Shown here: positions 31,601-33,577 of the stretch, in pieces
How positions within the stretch are numbered: position 1 is the stretch's first letter
Layout: each line of letters starts with the position of its first letter
Assembly: GCA_020629965.1 (NCBI GenBank)
Contig: JAHDCG010000064.1
Coordinates: forward strand, 1 to 33,577
DNA length: 33,577 bases
Reading direction: 5' to 3'
Origin: Saprospiraceae bacterium
GTDB taxonomy: Bacteria; Bacteroidota; Bacteroidia; Chitinophagales; Saprospiraceae
The notes under the pieces: model-generated
What the model was told of the DNA's origin: nothing
Database searches by the model: none
The model's input: only the letters and a program-made list of their open reading frames with translations
Program-made: the position numbers and the translations under genes

Positions 31601-32883
31601 GCTTTTTGTCCCAATATTTCTTGGTAGTTGATTTCGGTTTCCGCCCTTTTTATTTCCGGATGATTAGGGTCGGTTTTGCTTTTCAGTTTACCCAGCGCAG
31701 ATTTTGCTTCCGAAAAATCCCCCTCATTTATCAAGACAAACAAATTCTGTAAATCATTTTTAATCTCGGTCGGTATTAATTTTTCCGCCCCCTGCACCAC
31801 TCGCAGTACATCTTCTACATCCGCCCCGTAGCTGTTAAAATCGCTGAATTTTTCTTTCAAAGTATGTACATGACCGTTTTCCAACAAAAACACCGACTCT
31901 TTTTCCGCATGATTGATAACCAAAGGCGAATGTGTCGTACAGATAAATTGCAAATTCGGAAAAGTTTTGGTCAGATTTCCGAGAATAGTGCGTTGCCATT
32001 TCGGATGCAGATGCAGGTCGAGTTCATCAACCAGAACGACACCTTCACCTTTGAGCGGATTCGGTAGTCCCGGATTAGCAATTACTAATCTACGCGCTAA
32101 GTCACCGATTAGAGCGATAACTGCTTTTTCACCGTGAGACAGTTGATTGACTTCGTACTCGTTACCGTCTTTTGTTAAAATAAGGGTCGTGTACGAGGTT
32201 CGTCTTACCCTGATTTTTGAAAATTTATCCAAAAAATTCAAAACGGCATTTCTTACTGCATCCAGACCTTTATCCGAATAAGTGCTGTCTTCGTTCAACC
32301 TGATTTCGTTTTCTAGATCTTCCGTACTTCTGAACCACTCAAAAAATTCGTTGAAATTTACACTTTTCTCAAAGGCATTTTCATAAGCCGAAAACTGATT
32401 TTTACCGGTAGTTTTATTCGTTTTTAAAGAAGGATTTAATACCGTTCTTTCCACCGGATAATAAACGACTATCGGAATTGAAGCCGTTGCTTTGTGAAAG
32501 CCGACATCTCCTTTCATGCTCTCAATAAAGTCCGACATTGTCTCCGAAGACTTTAAAATGTATGGCGGTTCTACCGTTTTTCTTATCTGAAAACCGGATT
32601 TCAGCGTAAAATTTCTGCTGCTACATTCAAGTTCGACATCGGCAAACTCGTCCGCGTTTATGTTTACATTCGGACGGGCGAATCTGTCATCTTGCTTCAG
32701 GCTTTTTCCTTGTATTTGATAATAATAAATCCACAGACACCCAATAATTGCGTCAATTACCGTCGTTTTCCCCGCTCCGTTTATACCCACAAATACCGCC
32801 GGCGCATTATTTTTCGGAAAACGAATGACATTTTCATTTTCGAAAATCTTGTACTTCTTTATCGTTAATTTTTCTAATTTCAT
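31597..32883 (-). CDS. ptuA: PtuA-like ABC-type ATPase of a Septu-like system
   Basis: A 428-residue SMC/ABC-type ATPase. Residues 33-40 are the Walker A loop GINGAGKT. Later come the ABC signature NQLSHGEKAVIALIGDLA, Walker B GVVLVDELDLHLHPKW, and the H-switch FICTTHSPLVI. The end, SYGADVEDVLRVVQGAEKL followed by NLFVLINEGDFSEAKSALGKL, is typical of PtuA proteins and not of OLD nucleases, since no TOPRIM domain follows. PtuA hydrolyses nucleotide and controls PtuB in Septu defence. The gene is first in the operon, with a -7-like motif at 32922-32929, and overlaps the HNH gene by 4 nt. The module is more AT-rich than the surrounding adhesin genes, as expected for defence islands. Confidence 0.88.
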   Translation of the reverse strand: MKLEKLTIKKYKIFENENVIRFPKNNAPAVFVGINGAGKTTVIDAIIGCLWIYYYQIQGKSLKQDDRFARPNVNINADEFADVELECSSRNFTLKSGFQIRKTVEPPYILKSSETMSDFIESMKGDVGFHKATASIPIVVYYPVERTVLNPSLKTNKTTGKNQFSAYENAFEKSVNFNEFFEWFRSTEDLENEIRLNEDSTYSDKGLDAVRNAVLNFLDKFSKIRVRRTSYTTLILTKDGNEYEVNQLSHGEKAVIALIGDLARRLVIANPGLPNPLKGEGVVLVDELDLHLHPKWQRTILGNLTKTFPNLQFICTTHSPLVINHAEKESVFLLENGHVHTLKEKFSDFNSYGADVEDVLRVVQGAEKLIPTEIKNDLQNLFVLINEGDFSEAKSALGKLKSKTDPNHPEIKRAETEINYQEILGQKA

Positions 32884-32921
32884 ACTTCTTCTCCTTTAAA
32901 GATTTTTAACGCATCAAATCC

Positions 32922-32929
32922 CAAAAGTA
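32922..32929 (-). promoter_or_regulatory. Putative -7 element of the Septu-like operon
   Basis: On the minus strand TACTTTTG matches TAnnTTTG, 39 nt before the ATPase start codon. No convincing -33 TTTG was found at the right distance. Confidence 0.42.
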
Positions 32930-33155
32930 TCGAATTTAATCCAATAATCTGTTATTGTTAAACTGCCGTCTAAGTTTGTATTCCGTCGATTCGCAGATAA
33001 CATACATGAACAACCCCTCCTCCGAAACCCGCAGCACCGCCCGACGTCAAACAACGATTTACTTTGGTTCTGTTTTTGCAACTTTTGTTTGTGTTTATAG
33101 GTTAATTAGTACTGCGTTCTTTATTTCTCAATTCTCACCTAAAAACTCACTCGCC

Positions 33156-33506
33156 ATGTTCGGATTTTTCAATGAAAAACCAAAGATAAAAGCCGTCGAA
33201 ATTACCGCCGAAAATTTTCGGGAAATTGTCCTGCAAAACGACAAACCGGTGCTGCTCGATTTTTGGGCGGCGTGGTGCGGTCCCTGCAAAATTATCAGTC
33301 CGATTGTCGATGAATTGGCGGAAGACTACGCCGACCGCGCGGTCATCGGAAAGGTGAATACGGAAATGCAGCAGCAACTTTCCGCCGCTTTCAAAATCAA
33401 AAGTATTCCGACGCTGATTTTTTTTAAAAACGGCGAGCCTTATGCACGGTACAGCGGTTTGGTACCGAAACCGAATTTGGAGGAAATTTTAGAAGAGATG
33501 ATGTGA
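33156..33506 (+). CDS. Thioredoxin
   Basis: A 116-residue protein with the classical active site LLDFWAAWCGPCKIISPIVDELA and the cis-proline block IKSIPTLIFFKNGE. It reduces protein disulfides in the cytoplasm. The start at 33156 (MFGFFNEKPK) is preferred: an in-frame ATG further upstream at 32955 would add 67 residues of low-complexity sequence unlike thioredoxins. It has no signal peptide. It is divergent from the Septu-like operon. Confidence 0.93.
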   Translation: MFGFFNEKPKIKAVEITAENFREIVLQNDKPVLLDFWAAWCGPCKIISPIVDELAEDYADRAVIGKVNTEMQQQLSAAFKIKSIPTLIFFKNGEPYARYSGLVPKPNLEEILEEMM

Positions 33507-33577
33507 TTTTTGTTGTTTAAGGGTTTAGGCGTTTAGATTACGCCGGCTCCGTGCGCAGCATTTTTACGGCAAACCAC

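Noticed and set aside
31597-32883. OLD-family nuclease (Gabija/Class 2 OLD) reading of the ATPase
   Set aside because: There is no TOPRIM domain after the H-switch; the C-terminal pattern and the HNH partner fit PtuA better.
32955-33155. Earlier start of thioredoxin giving a 183-residue protein
   Set aside because: The extra part has no clear signal peptide or domain and overlaps the intergenic promoter region; normal thioredoxin length is reached from 33156.

Overview
The window looks like a Bacteroidota chromosome, probably from the Saprospiria/Chitinophagia side. Supporting signs are a SusC/SusD outer-membrane pair, two very large secreted proteins ending in type IX secretion (T9SS) sorting domains, SprB-type and PKD repeats, lipoproteins with Bacteroidota-style lipoboxes, A-rich sequence rather than clear Shine-Dalgarno sites before starts, and several matches to the Bacteroidota -7 promoter motif TAnnTTTG. 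Most genes are of medium G+C. The first 1.7 kb is strikingly AT-rich and the 30.7-32.9 kb module moderately so, which suggests acquired DNA.

Layout. 1-1711: 3' end of a polymorphic-toxin-like gene with an ADP-ribosyltransferase domain, then an unknown gene placed like an immunity gene. 1733-3170: a complete IS256-family insertion sequence with imperfect 23-bp terminal inverted repeats and an 8-bp target duplication. 3336-4467: a lipocalin-like lipoprotein and a doubtful small exported ORF. 4363-5280 (-): plant-type asparaginase. 5560-10082 (-): susD and susC behind a good promoter and a long structured leader. 10540-13409 (-): TonB-like protein, sulfotransferase, Skp/OmpH chaperone. 13743-19909 (+): AraC regulator and a 1692-aa SprB-repeat adhesin with a c-type haem motif. 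20156-22075 (+): two adjacent RlaP/YcgL-type nucleotidyltransferases. 22234-23481 (-): membrane metallophosphoesterase. 23627-26185 (+): peroxiredoxin-like protein, VWA protein, isochorismatase-fold protein lacking two of its three usual catalytic residues. 26239-26721 (-): SRPBCC protein. 27059-30130 (+): glycine-rich PKD surface protein. 30154-32883 (-): a Septu-like anti-phage operon (PtuA-type ATPase, PtuB-type HNH nuclease, lipoprotein). 33156-33506 (+): thioredoxin.

The most unusual item is the HNH protein of the Septu-like operon. A segment that reads as a LysM domain is inserted inside the zinc-binding HNH region, between two of its cysteines. The ATPase and nuclease genes overlap by 4 nt, and a possible start of a third, lipoprotein gene overlaps the nuclease stop. 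This suggests a Septu variant with a built-in glycan-binding or sensor module and possibly a membrane-anchored partner.

The second theme is intergenic. Three families of short-period repeats (periods 7 and 8) fill many gaps, often as an arm, about 25-105 nt of spacer, and an inverted arm. They abut or supply stop codons of neighbouring genes. A 62-bp cloverleaf-like element beginning and ending with GTAG/CTAC resembles a pair of inverted REP sequences.
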